Shown piece by piece: positions 1 to 6,873 of a stretch of DNA of 23,648 nt (within the stretch, counting starts at the first letter, position 1; each line of letters starts with the position of its first letter). The stretch is from JACDAN01 sp035776735. GTDB lineage: Bacteria > Actinomycetota > Thermoleophilia > Gaiellales > Gaiellaceae. The notes beneath the pieces were generated by a model that was not told the DNA's origin, did not search any database, and worked only from the letters and a program-made list of their open reading frames with translations. The stretch covers positions 1 to 23,648 of the forward strand of contig DASSSO010000187.1 of assembly GCA_035776735.1 (NCBI GenBank), given 5' to 3'. The translations under genes were made by a program, and so were the position numbers.

Positions 1-932
1 GGCGTTCCGTGGATGCCGACGCCGGGCGCGCTGATCCCCATCCAGCGCGTCCCGAGCGGGTTGCCGGGGCCGGGCGGGATCGGCTTCTCGTCCTTCGCCC
101 AGTCCGAGTCCGGCGGATACCACCAGGGGTGCCGCTGCATCGTCACGATCCGGAAGCGGCCGATCGGGGTCGGGTAGGACGACTGCCCGGTCGCGACTCC
201 GAGCCGCTTCCAAAGGCGCATGCCGCGGAAGAGGTTCAGCACTTTGGACTCACGGCGGATGACGACGATCGGCCCGAACCGGGCGCGCGTGACACTCGGG
301 TCGACCCGCATCGCGCGGATCCGGAACACGCTGCGACGATGGGTGCGCAGCGCTGCGACGATCGCGCGGATCGCGGGGCGCTGCTGCAGCCGCCGGCCGG
401 TCTGCTCCTTCGTGATCCACGGCCGCGAGCCGCGGAGGCCGACGAGCTCCGCGTTCCTCACCGGCTTGTCGAAGCGCTTGCCGAGCGCATTGACGTAGCG
501 AGTCACGCCGCCGGACCGGAGCTTGACGAAGAGCGGCAGGCGCGTGCCGGGTGCGGCACGGCGCGCCTGGTCGATCGCGAGCTTGACGCGGGCCGTCGCC
601 CCCAGCCTCTGCGGCGTGACCAGGACCGACCGCCGGCCGAACACGAGCCGGAGCGGTGTCCCGAACCCTGCCTTGACGAGCGCGGTGGCCCCCTCCGGCG
701 TCAGGCCGCCGACCTCGACCTTCCCGACCCACACGCCGTCGGCGATCAGATTGGCCTGCGGGGCCCGCGTCGTGGTGCCGACGGTCGTCGTCGTCGCCGT
801 CGTGCCGGTGGTGGTCGTTGCCGTGGTGATCGGGAGCTGTGAGAGGCCGGGCGACGCCACGACGGCAGCGGCCAACAGACCCGCGGCCGCGCACGCGAGT
901 GCTCCCAGGAAGAGCCAGACCCCACGCCCCAT
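1..932 (-). CDS. L,D-transpeptidase (YkuD) with PG-binding domain, 3' end cut by window edge
   Basis: Partial gene: 310 residues are visible and the C-terminus lies beyond position 1. L,D-transpeptidases form 3-3 cross-links in peptidoglycan outside the membrane. Seen: a hydrophobic N-terminal signal/anchor (about residues 5-28), a threonine-rich linker (about 35-55, almost all T/A/G), a region resembling the VanW/YoaR-type peptidoglycan-binding domain with a VGGLTPEGA stretch (about 66-170), then the YkuD fold from about 220. YkuD hallmarks include the YPTPIGRF strand (253-260) and GVGIHGT at the visible end. In this family the catalytic Cys follows the HG by about 16-20 residues, so it is outside the window. 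The ATG at 932 is chosen because a TACACT box ends 8 nt upstream. The gene stands alone, 34 nt downstream of the spermidine-synthase-like gene. Family assignment is firm; the precise substrate is not known. Confidence 0.9.
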   Translation of the reverse strand, partial: MGRGVWLFLGALACAAAGLLAAAVVASPGLSQLPITTATTTTGTTATTTTVGTTTRAPQANLIADGVWVGKVEVGGLTPEGATALVKAGFGTPLRLVFGRRSVLVTPQRLGATARVKLAIDQARRAAPGTRLPLFVKLRSGGVTRYVNALGKRFDKPVRNAELVGLRGSRPWITKEQTGRRLQQRPAIRAIVAALRTHRRSVFRIRAMRVDPSVTRARFGPIVVIRRESKVLNLFRGMRLWKRLGVATGQSSYPTPIGRFRIVTMQRHPWWYPPDSDWAKDEKPIPPGPGNPLGTRWMGISAPGVGIHGT

Positions 933-946
933 CGCGGCGCAGTGTA
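933..946 (-). promoter_or_regulatory. candidate -10 box of the L,D-transpeptidase gene, near-leaderless
   Basis: On the minus strand TACACT (946-941) is followed by 8 nt and then the ATG at 932. This predicts transcription starting at or within a couple of bases of the start codon. No Shine-Dalgarno is present, which fits. There is no convincing -35 hexamer. The same box and spacing precede rplY at 20735. Confidence 0.4.
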
Positions 947-966
947 GGAAAAGTGCTGCTAAGTGG

Positions 967-2475
967 CTAGGGAGCCGTCGGGAGCGGCTCCTCCTCGAAG
1001 CGGCCACCCTCGGCGGCGAACTCGACGATCATCCGGTCCGTGATCCACTCGACCGGGGCGCGATCGTCCGTCCAGGGGTCGCCCGACGGATCGATCGGCC
1101 GCATCGTCGACCGGAGATCCTCGACGAGCGGCGCGACGTCCGCCGGCGCCGGATGCCCCGCCGCGCGCGGCTCGCCGTTCTGGCCGATGACGATCTGGTT
1201 GAAGCGCAGCGGCTGCCAGGCGAGCGCCCGCGGGAGCACGGTGGCGAGCGTCCCGCCGATGTTCTCGGCCAGCTCGTGGTTGTCCGGCGTCGTCGCGACG
1301 TTCAGCGCCACGATCCCTCCCGGCGTCAGCCGGTCGCGCACGAGCTGGAAGAACTCCTCGGTCGCGAGGTAGAAGGGCACGTACGGCGGGCGGTAGGCGT
1401 CGACGACGATCACGTCGTAGCGCTCGTCCGTCCGGCGCAGGAAGGCGCGGGCGTCCGCGTCGTGGACGGTGAGCGTCCCGATCTCGCCCATCTCGAAGTA
1501 CCGCCGGCCGGCCTCGCTGACCGCCGGGTCGAGCTCCACGCCGTCGACCTTCGCGGTCGGGTAGTAGCGCTCGTACGCGCGGGCGGCCGTGCCCGCGGCG
1601 TTCCCGAGCATCGCCACGCGCTCCGGCGGCCGGCCGAGCAGGTCGACGACGGCGATGTAGGTGTCCCAGACCCCGCCCGTCAGCACCTCGTCCCGCCGCC
1701 AGACCGAGTGCGTCGCGAGCCCCTCGTCCAGGTACAGGCGCCGGACGCCGTCCCGCTCCACGACCTGGATGAACTGGTATCGGGACTCGTCCTCGAAGAT
1801 CAGGCCGCTCTGCCCCTTGACCGCGCCCGGCGGGACGAGCAGCAACGCGGTCAGGCCGGCGGCCAGCACGAGCCAGCGGCGCCCGAGCAGGATGGCGCCG
1901 GTCGTCCCGATCAGCGCGGCGGCGCCGATCAGCGTCCGCTGCGTCCCGATCGCCGGAATCAGCACGAGCGCCGAGAGGAAGGTCCCCAGCAGGCTGCCGA
2001 TCGTCGAGACCGCGTAGAGACGGCCGGCGACGGAGCCGGCGGTCTCGATGCCAGTGATCGCAAGCCGGATCGCGAACGGCGCGACCATCCCCATCAGCGT
2101 CACCGGCGGGACGAACAGGATCAGCACCCCGAAGAAGGAGCCGATCGCCGCGCCGGCCGACACCCGGTCGAGCCCCTCGACCGAGAGATCCAGGATCGGA
2201 CGCGCGAGGAGGGTCGCGACCGCGATCAGGCAGGCGGCGGAGACGACGACGAGGCCGAGCGCGCGGGGCGTCGGATAACGGTCGGCGAGCCGCCCGCCGA
2301 GCCAGTAGCCCAGCGAGAGCGAGGCCAGGGTGAGACCGATGACGTTTGCCCAGACGATGGTCGAGTTCCCGAAGTAGGGGGCGAGCAGCCTGGACGCGGC
2401 GATCTCGGTCGCCAGCGTCCCGACGCCGGCGGCGAAGACGACGCCGGTCAGCGTCGCCTGGAACGAGGGTCTCAA
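967..2475 (-). CDS. membrane-fused spermidine-synthase-like protein
   Basis: A 502-residue protein of the 'fused MFS/spermidine synthase' type. The N-terminal half (about 1-215) contains roughly seven hydrophobic segments, for example around 10-32, 42-60, 72-92, 110-140, 150-175 and 180-215. The C-terminal half (about 225-485) is a Rossmann-type methyltransferase/aminopropyltransferase domain with MLGNAAGT (289-296), VDGVELD (310-316) and VVDAYRP (357-363). True spermidine synthases have a GGGDGG loop and a catalytic Asp in a D-S/T-S/T-D-P motif. Here those are GNAAGT and DAYRP, so the catalytic Asp appears to be Arg and aminopropyl transfer is doubtful. The TTG start at 2475 overlaps the phosphatase stop by 4 nt (TTGA), implying translational coupling. 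Longer forms starting upstream would only read the phosphatase gene in another frame. Family is sure; activity is unknown. Confidence 0.85.
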   Translation of the reverse strand: MRPSFQATLTGVVFAAGVGTLATEIAASRLLAPYFGNSTIVWANVIGLTLASLSLGYWLGGRLADRYPTPRALGLVVVSAACLIAVATLLARPILDLSVEGLDRVSAGAAIGSFFGVLILFVPPVTLMGMVAPFAIRLAITGIETAGSVAGRLYAVSTIGSLLGTFLSALVLIPAIGTQRTLIGAAALIGTTGAILLGRRWLVLAAGLTALLLVPPGAVKGQSGLIFEDESRYQFIQVVERDGVRRLYLDEGLATHSVWRRDEVLTGGVWDTYIAVVDLLGRPPERVAMLGNAAGTAARAYERYYPTAKVDGVELDPAVSEAGRRYFEMGEIGTLTVHDADARAFLRRTDERYDVIVVDAYRPPYVPFYLATEEFFQLVRDRLTPGGIVALNVATTPDNHELAENIGGTLATVLPRALAWQPLRFNQIVIGQNGEPRAAGHPAPADVAPLVEDLRSTMRPIDPSGDPWTDDRAPVEWITDRMIVEFAAEGGRFEEEPLPTAP

Positions 2476-5159
2476 GAGGTCTTCTTGACGACGACGACGG
2501 CCGAGTCGTCCGCGAGCCCTCCGCCCGCGAACGCCCTGGAATCCTCGACGACCGCCCGCGCCAGCTGCTCCGCCGGGAGGTCGCGCAGTTCCGACAGGCG
2601 CCGGTCGAGCCTGGCGCTGCCGTACATCTCCTCGCCGACCCGAGACTCGAGGACGCCGTCCGTGAAGAGGACGACCGCGGCGCCCGGCTCCAGCGTGGCG
2701 CGGGCCTCCGGGTACTCCTGCTCCGGCGCGATTCCGAGCGCGAGCCCGCGTGCGGGTAGCTCGACGACGGTTCCGTCCGGCCGGACGAGCCGCGGCTCCG
2801 GATGGCCCGCGCCGGCGCACGCCAGCTCACCCGTGGCCGGGTCCAGAGTCAGGTAGAGCATCGTCACGAACTTCCCCTCCTCGACCTCGTCGAGAACGAC
2901 CTGGTTGGCGATCCGCAGCAGCTCCGACGGCTCGGAGTGCTCGCGGGCGAGCGAGCGGAAGACGAACTTGGTCATCGCCATGTCGGCCGCCGCGTCGATC
3001 CCCTTGCCGGTCACGTCGCCGACGACGACCGCGAGCCGGCCGTCCGGAAGTACCGTGTAGTCGAAGACGTCCCCGCCCACGTCGAGGCGCGCGGAGGACT
3101 CGTAGACGCTGCCGATCTCGACGCCCGGGATCCTCGGCGGCTCCTCCGGAAGCAGCGAGCGCTGCATGGCCTCGGCGAAGTGCACCTGCTGCTGGTACAG
3201 GCGGGCGTTGTCGATCGCGAGCGCCGCCTGCGCGGTCAGCGAGCGCGCGGCCTCGAGCGTCGCGCGGTCGATGCGGCGCTCGGGGTCGAGCGAGACCAGG
3301 GTCAGCGTGGCCATCACCTCGCCGGAGGAGAAGATCGGCACGAGCGCCGCCGTCGAGCCGCGCTCGAGGAACGGGATCAGCAGCTCGTGGCCGCCGCCGA
3401 GGCGGCGCGCGTCCTGCGCCGACAGGACGGCGGGTACGCGCGGCTCGATCCGGTCGAGCGGCTGCGGCCGACGGAGGATCGGGTCGAGCGCGGTGCCGAG
3501 CTTCCGGTCCGGGACGTGAACGGCGCGCGGGACGAGCGAGTCGCCGCGCGCGTCGGGCATCCGGAGGACGGCGGCGTCGACGCCGAGGAGCTCGACGGCC
3601 GTCCGCGTCACCGCGGCGACTGTCTCGTCCAGCGACAGGCTCTCGGAGAACGAGCGCGAGATCTCGTAGAAGGCCTCGAGACGGCGCGCCGCGAGCCGCT
3701 CCGCGTCGAGCGCCTCCTCCCGGTCGCGGGCCAGCCTCGCGGTCTGCTCGTGCAGGCCGGCGTTCTGGACGGCGACCGCGAGCTGCCCGGCGAGCGCGGC
3801 CAGGAGCGCCGACTCGTTCTCGCTGAGCCGGCGGGCGGCGGGCAGGTACGCGACGAGCAGGCCGATCAGCTCGCCCGCGGCGCGCAGGGGGACGACGACG
3901 GCCACCTCGATTCCCGCCTCTTGGACGGCGTCCCGGACCGCGCCGAGCCGGGGGTCGCTCGTCGCGTCCCTGATCTCGACCACCGGCCGCGCCCTGAGGC
4001 GGTTGACGATCAGGTCGAGCAGCCCCTCGGCGACGCGGAGGTGCGGCCCGGCGAGCCCTCGCTCGGCCGCCGTCTCCAGGCCCCCGGCCTGCCGCAGGTA
4101 GACCGCCACGCGGTCCGTGCCGAGCAGCTCGGCCACCCGGTCGACCGCCGTCTCCAACGTGTGCGAGAGCGAGAGCTCGGCGGTCGCCTGCGCGACGACC
4201 GCCAGCAGCGCGCGGCTGCGGCCGAGCTCCTGCGCGAGCGCGCTCGTCCGCTCGCCGGCGCGGACGGCGTGCGCGGCGCGGGCGCCGAAGGCGGCGAGCC
4301 GGGCGAGGTCGTCGCCGGCCGGCTCGCCGCCAGGCTCGAAGACGAGGCGCAGCCCTCCCACCGGCGGCTCGCCGAGACGGACGAGCACGACGCCGCCGTC
4401 GGAGACCACGCTCGACCTCCCGGACAGGTCCTCGTCGGCGCCCCGGATCTGCGCCTGCGCGTCCTCCAGGTCCTCCGCGTGCCCGGCAGAGGCCAGGACC
4501 TCCGCGCCGCCCTCATTCGACCGCCAGAGCACGCACGACCTGGCGCCGGTCGCCTCGAGCGCGAGCCGGGCGATCCGCTCGCCGGACCGCGACTCCTCGG
4601 CCACCGCGGCCAGCGCGTGTCCTGCGAGCTCGAGCGCCGCACCCCTGCTGCTCGCCGCCGCGTGCCCGTTCGGCGTCTCGACCGCGCGGACGAGCAGGGC
4701 CGCATGGCTCGCGATCACGCGCGCCAGCAGGGCCTCGGGGCCGGAGAAGGGCTCGCCGCCGCGGGCGAGCTCGAGCGTCGCGAGCACCCGTCCCTCCGAG
4801 ACGACGGGACAGACGAGGACGCGCTCGGCGCCCCAACGCCGCGCGAGCCGGCGGATCGGATCCGGGAGCGCGTCGTCCTCGGTGAGCTCCTCGACGCCGA
4901 TCGCGTCGGCGCCGATCCGGGAGCCCTCGAGCTCGGCGCGCAGCGCGGGCGACGACGCCCACACGCCGCGCGTCAGCAGCTCCTCTCGGCCCCTGTCCGC
5001 CACCCGGATGACCGCCAGAGTCGCGCCGGTTCCCGACGCCGCAGCCGCGGCCAGCGTGCCGAGAGCGGAGTCGAGGTCATCCGTGTCCACGAGGCCCTGC
5101 CCCGCGGCCGCGAGGCTCTGCAGCACCGCTTGGGAGACCTCTTGCCGGGCCGGAATCAC
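2472..5159 (-). CDS. multi-GAF SpoIIE/RsbU-type serine phosphatase
   Basis: An 895-residue cytosolic signalling protein. Four tandem GAF-like sensor modules can be traced (about 10-150, 170-300, 310-470 and 500-645), with short helical linkers between them. The fourth is followed by the FAEAMQRSLLPEE linker typical of RsbU/SpoIIE proteins. The PP2C domain (about 650-895) keeps the metal-binding acidic residues: GGDVFDY (D697), VGDVTGKG (D715), FTDGVLE (D834) and DDSAVVVVK (D884/D885). Family knowledge: such proteins dephosphorylate anti-sigma-factor antagonists in partner-switching cascades; no antagonist or anti-sigma gene is in this window. The GTG at 5159 is chosen because a TACACT box ends 7 nt upstream. 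An ATG at 5213 would run through the divergent neighbour's start and the palindrome. The stop overlaps the next gene. The GAF ligands cannot be predicted. Confidence 0.9.
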   Translation of the reverse strand: MIPARQEVSQAVLQSLAAAGQGLVDTDDLDSALGTLAAAAASGTGATLAVIRVADRGREELLTRGVWASSPALRAELEGSRIGADAIGVEELTEDDALPDPIRRLARRWGAERVLVCPVVSEGRVLATLELARGGEPFSGPEALLARVIASHAALLVRAVETPNGHAAASSRGAALELAGHALAAVAEESRSGERIARLALEATGARSCVLWRSNEGGAEVLASAGHAEDLEDAQAQIRGADEDLSGRSSVVSDGGVVLVRLGEPPVGGLRLVFEPGGEPAGDDLARLAAFGARAAHAVRAGERTSALAQELGRSRALLAVVAQATAELSLSHTLETAVDRVAELLGTDRVAVYLRQAGGLETAAERGLAGPHLRVAEGLLDLIVNRLRARPVVEIRDATSDPRLGAVRDAVQEAGIEVAVVVPLRAAGELIGLLVAYLPAARRLSENESALLAALAGQLAVAVQNAGLHEQTARLARDREEALDAERLAARRLEAFYEISRSFSESLSLDETVAAVTRTAVELLGVDAAVLRMPDARGDSLVPRAVHVPDRKLGTALDPILRRPQPLDRIEPRVPAVLSAQDARRLGGGHELLIPFLERGSTAALVPIFSSGEVMATLTLVSLDPERRIDRATLEAARSLTAQAALAIDNARLYQQQVHFAEAMQRSLLPEEPPRIPGVEIGSVYESSARLDVGGDVFDYTVLPDGRLAVVVGDVTGKGIDAAADMAMTKFVFRSLAREHSEPSELLRIANQVVLDEVEEGKFVTMLYLTLDPATGELACAGAGHPEPRLVRPDGTVVELPARGLALGIAPEQEYPEARATLEPGAAVVLFTDGVLESRVGEEMYGSARLDRRLSELRDLPAEQLARAVVEDSRAFAGGGLADDSAVVVVKKTS

Positions 5160-5172
5160 GCCGCGAAGTGTA
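5160..5172 (-). promoter_or_regulatory. candidate leaderless promoter of the GAF-phosphatase gene
   Basis: Minus-strand TACACT (5172-5167) is separated by 7 nt from the GTG at 5159 and no Shine-Dalgarno is visible. This is the geometry of an actinobacterial -10 box driving a leaderless mRNA. No good -35 is seen. Confidence 0.4.
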
Positions 5173-5174
5173 TG

Positions 5175-5196
5175 GAGGCTCCTGTGCCGGAGCCTC
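5175..5196. promoter_or_regulatory. perfect 8-bp inverted repeat between divergent starts, operator candidate
   Basis: GAGGCTCC (5175-5182) and GGAGCCTC (5189-5196) are perfect inverted repeats with a 6-nt TGTGCC spacer. The palindrome lies exactly between the two divergent candidate -10 boxes (5167-5172 minus, 5200-5205 plus). That is where a dimeric regulator would cover both promoters. It could equally be a hairpin without function; no regulator is identified. Confidence 0.35.
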
Positions 5197-5199
5197 TTA

Positions 5200-5211
5200 T
5201 AGAGTGGAGCC
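5200..5211 (+). promoter_or_regulatory. candidate leaderless promoter of the 78-aa membrane protein
   Basis: TAGAGT (5200-5205) fits the TAnnnT -10 consensus and is followed by 6 nt and then ATG at 5212. A GGAG lies only 2 nt before the ATG, too close to act as a normal Shine-Dalgarno. Leaderless initiation is the simpler reading. Confidence 0.35.
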
Positions 5212-5448
5212 ATGGCCGAGCCCGCCCGGCACCCCGATGCCGTGGAAGAGCCGCCGCTCCCCGACCCGATAGCGGTCGAGCGCGCGTACCGATTTCACAA
5301 GACCCGCCGCCGGATCCGCCAGGAGCGGAAGCAGGAGCGCGCACTCGCCAGGCTGCGGTTCTTCGCCGTGACCCTCGCGCTGCTCGTCCTCACCGCCTAC
5401 CTCTCACTGGTCGTCTGGCGGCAGATCGAGCACCTGTTCGGCCTCTGA
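5212..5448 (+). CDS. small single-pass membrane protein, function unknown
   Basis: A 78-residue protein. It has an acidic/proline-rich N-terminus (1-20), a strongly basic segment (about 27-49, repeated R/K including KTRRRIRQERK), one transmembrane helix (about 49-69, ending in the VVW motif) and a short tail QIEHLFGL. The basic segment before the helix predicts the N-terminus inside. The layout resembles small bitopic proteins, but I do not recognise a named family. It is divergent from the GAF-phosphatase with 52 nt between the chosen starts, so shared control is possible. A repeat copy begins 22 nt after its stop. Coding confidence comes from the coherent charge/hydrophobicity plan and the promoter-like box. 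Confidence 0.7.
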   Translation: MAEPARHPDAVEEPPLPDPIAVERAYRFHKTRRRIRQERKQERALARLRFFAVTLALLVLTAYLSLVVWRQIEHLFGL

Positions 5449-5470
5449 GCCACGAGCGTCCCACCGCCGC

Positions 5471-5602
5471 GGAAGCGACTTCGTCGGTTCCGCACACACC
5501 GGCCGACGGTGGAGGACGCAGCAGTCCGCCTCTGGGCCGCGCGCCGGCGAAGCGGCGCCCGGCTTCATACAGCCGCTGAAAGTCGTGAGACTTTCAGCGA
5601 AG
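5471..5602 (+). repeat. multi-hairpin repeat element, copy 1
   Basis: A 132-bp element with a second, inverted copy at 6098-6222. Read on the plus strand it contains, in order: hairpin 1 (GGAAGCGAC, TTC loop, GTCGGTTCC, one mismatch), a central GGCCGA...GGGCC region, hairpin 3 around GCGCCG/CGGCGC with a C-GAA-G loop, the CATAC spacer (5566-5570), and hairpin 4. Hairpin 4 is an 11-bp perfect stem CGCTGAAAGTC/GACTTTCAGCG with a GTGA (GNRA-class) loop at 5574-5599. The last 29 bases are identical to copy 2. It starts 22 nt after the stop of the 78-aa gene, in the sense direction, and ends exactly before the ATG of the next gene. There is no T-run, so it is not a classical terminator. A structured RNA or a small mobile repeat are both possible. 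Confidence 0.75.
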
Positions 5603-6088
5603 ATGCGCGCCGTGGAGACGCCTGAGCCGTATCCGGCGGACGAGTACGAGCCCGAAGAGCGCGTCGAGCGGTTCGCGCCCGAGTCCGCGTGGCTCTGGGG
5701 CGCCGGCGAGCGCCTGACCTGGCTCGCCGGCCTCGTCCTCGCGCTCTCGACGCTGATGGGCTGGTACGTGAACAGCTCGGGCGACCTCACGGTCGCGGTC
5801 ATCGGCTGGCACACGGGCGCACTCGCGAAGATCGTCCTCCTGCTCGGCCTCGCCGTGCTCGCGCTGCACCTGCTCCAGGCGGCAGGGATCGAGCTGCCGG
5901 CCACGGTCCCGGAGAGCCTCGTCGTGATCGTCCTCGGCTCGCTGGCCACGATCCTGGTCCTCATCCGCGTGATCTCGATCCCGGACGACTTCCAGCCCGC
6001 GAGCCGCGGCATCGGCATCTGGATCTCGCTTATAGCGGCCGTCGCAGTGATCGTCGCAGGCTTGCTTCGAGCCTCGGAGGAGCTGTAG
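5603..6088 (+). CDS. four-helix integral membrane protein, function unknown
   Basis: A 161-residue protein from the ATG at 5603. The N-terminal tail is acidic and proline/tyrosine-rich (1-30). Four transmembrane helices follow at about 38-56, 72-94, 103-125 and 136-156. Short loops include WYVNSSGDLTVAVIGWHTG between helices 1 and 2 and SIPDDFQPASRG between helices 3 and 4. I do not recognise a named family. An in-frame GTG at 5585 would add six residues, but that GTG is the loop of the repeat's terminal hairpin, so the ATG just outside the repeat is preferred. No good Shine-Dalgarno precedes it. The gene is bracketed by the two inverted repeat copies, 0 nt upstream and 9 nt downstream, and is convergent with the response-regulator gene. 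Confidence 0.75.
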   Translation: MRAVETPEPYPADEYEPEERVERFAPESAWLWGAGERLTWLAGLVLALSTLMGWYVNSSGDLTVAVIGWHTGALAKIVLLLGLAVLALHLLQAAGIELPATVPESLVVIVLGSLATILVLIRVISIPDDFQPASRGIGIWISLIAAVAVIVAGLLRASEEL

Positions 6089-6097
6089 GCGCGGCCG

Positions 6098-6222
6098 CTT
6101 CGCTGAAAGTCTCACGACTTTCAGCGACCGTATGGCGCCGACTTCGTCGGCGCGCGGCCGAGTTGCGGCGGGGAGCCTCCTCCACCCTCGGCCGCGTCGT
6201 CGGAACCGGCTAAGCCGGTTCC
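6098..6222 (-). repeat. multi-hairpin repeat element, copy 2 (inverted)
   Basis: The second copy reads in the same sense on the minus strand. Hairpin 1 is GGAACCGGC, TTA, GCCGGTTCC (6222-6202). A CGGCCGAG/CTCGGCCG stem encloses a GGTGG/CCGCC inner stem. Hairpin 3 is GCGCCGAC, GAA, GTCGGCGC. CATACGGT follows, then the perfect GTGA-loop hairpin (6126-6102). Compared with copy 1, hairpin 1 shows a compensatory change (A-T pair replaced by G-C), and the C-GAA-G loop and the 29-base 3' end are unchanged. It begins 8 nt after the response-regulator stop codon in the sense direction, so it would form the 3' UTR of that mRNA. No T-run follows. Confidence 0.75.
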
Positions 6223-6230
6223 TCGGCGGA

Positions 6231-6824
6231 TCAGGCTCTGAGGAGTTCCTTCGTGCGCGTGATCAGGTCCTGAGGATTGAAGGGCTTGCCAAGAAAGCCT
6301 TGCGCGCCGCGGGCGACCGCGTCTTCGGTGGAGCTCTCGACCTGGCCGCTGAACATGATCACCGGAATCGAGCCCATGCCGTGGCGCTCTTGCATCCGGC
6401 GGAGCATCTCCCAGCCGTCGACGCCGGGCATCATCACGTCGAGCAAAATCAGGTCCGGCGGCTCCACCTCGAGCGCGGCGAGGCCCTCCTCGGCGTTGGC
6501 GGCCTCGCGGACGACGTACCCGTCCATCTCGAGGTTCACGCGGACGAACTCGCGGATCCGCGCGTCGTCGTCGACGATCAGGACGAGCGGGTTTCCCCGC
6601 ATGCGTGCGCCCGTGCCGCTTCGCGAGACGAACGCGTCCAGATCCCGCCGGCGATAACGGCGATGGCCGCCCGGGGTGTAGAACGCCGGCAGCCGCCCCT
6701 GGTCGGACCATTTCCGGATCGTGCTCTGGGCGACACCGAGGTACTTCGCCGCCTGGCCGAGGGTCAGCCAGTCGGTCGCGTCGTTGCCCGGCTGCCGCCG
6801 GGCTCTGCCCCCTACCTCGGCCAC
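6231..6824 (-). CDS. response regulator with N-terminal MerR/BldC-like helix-turn-helix
   Basis: A 197-residue cytosolic protein. Residues 19-67 form an excisionase/MerR-type HTH: WLTLGQAAKYLGVAQSTIRKW, then the GRLPAFYTPGGHRRYRRRDLDAF wing. Residues 80-197 are a receiver domain with the acidic pocket DDD (85-87), phosphoacceptor D129 in LILLDVMMPG, switch residue S159 (FSGQ) and K180 (GKPFNP). DNA-binding first and receiver second is the reverse of the common OmpR/NarL order. No histidine kinase is adjacent, so it is an orphan here. The GTG at 6824 follows TAGATT by 6 nt and has no Shine-Dalgarno. The repeat copy 2 starts 8 nt past the stop. Domain calls are firm; the target genes are unknown. 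Confidence 0.92.
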   Translation of the reverse strand: MAEVGGRARRQPGNDATDWLTLGQAAKYLGVAQSTIRKWSDQGRLPAFYTPGGHRRYRRRDLDAFVSRSGTGARMRGNPLVLIVDDDARIREFVRVNLEMDGYVVREAANAEEGLAALEVEPPDLILLDVMMPGVDGWEMLRRMQERHGMGSIPVIMFSGQVESSTEDAVARGAQGFLGKPFNPQDLITRTKELLRA

Positions 6825-6836
6825 GCAACGAATCTA
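6825..6836 (-). promoter_or_regulatory. candidate leaderless promoter of the HTH-receiver gene
   Basis: TAGATT (6836-6831, minus strand) lies in a locally AT-rich patch and is followed by 6 nt and GTG at 6824. No Shine-Dalgarno is present. The intergenic gap to the upstream small gene is 49 nt. Confidence 0.45.
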
Positions 6837-6873
6837 AACAAACCTGCACTTTCTTCGCCAGAACGCGTCTGGG

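Noticed and set aside
523..2856. 777-codon plus-strand open frame
   Set aside because: Antisense to the L,D-transpeptidase and the spermidine-synthase-like gene; the composition is charged and repetitive with no motif.
5160..5213. ATG at 5213 as start of the GAF-phosphatase
   Set aside because: It would overlap the divergent neighbour's start codon and translate through the palindrome and the -10 candidate; there is no Shine-Dalgarno.
2802..5579. 925-codon plus-strand open frame opposite the GAF-phosphatase
   Set aside because: It is antisense to a clear multidomain gene, has arginine/aspartate-rich low-complexity composition typical of GC-rich shadow frames, and shows no recognisable domain.
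6202..6222. Intrinsic terminator for the HTH-receiver gene
   Set aside because: The hairpin is strong and just after the stop, but no T-run follows and the hairpin is part of the larger repeated element.
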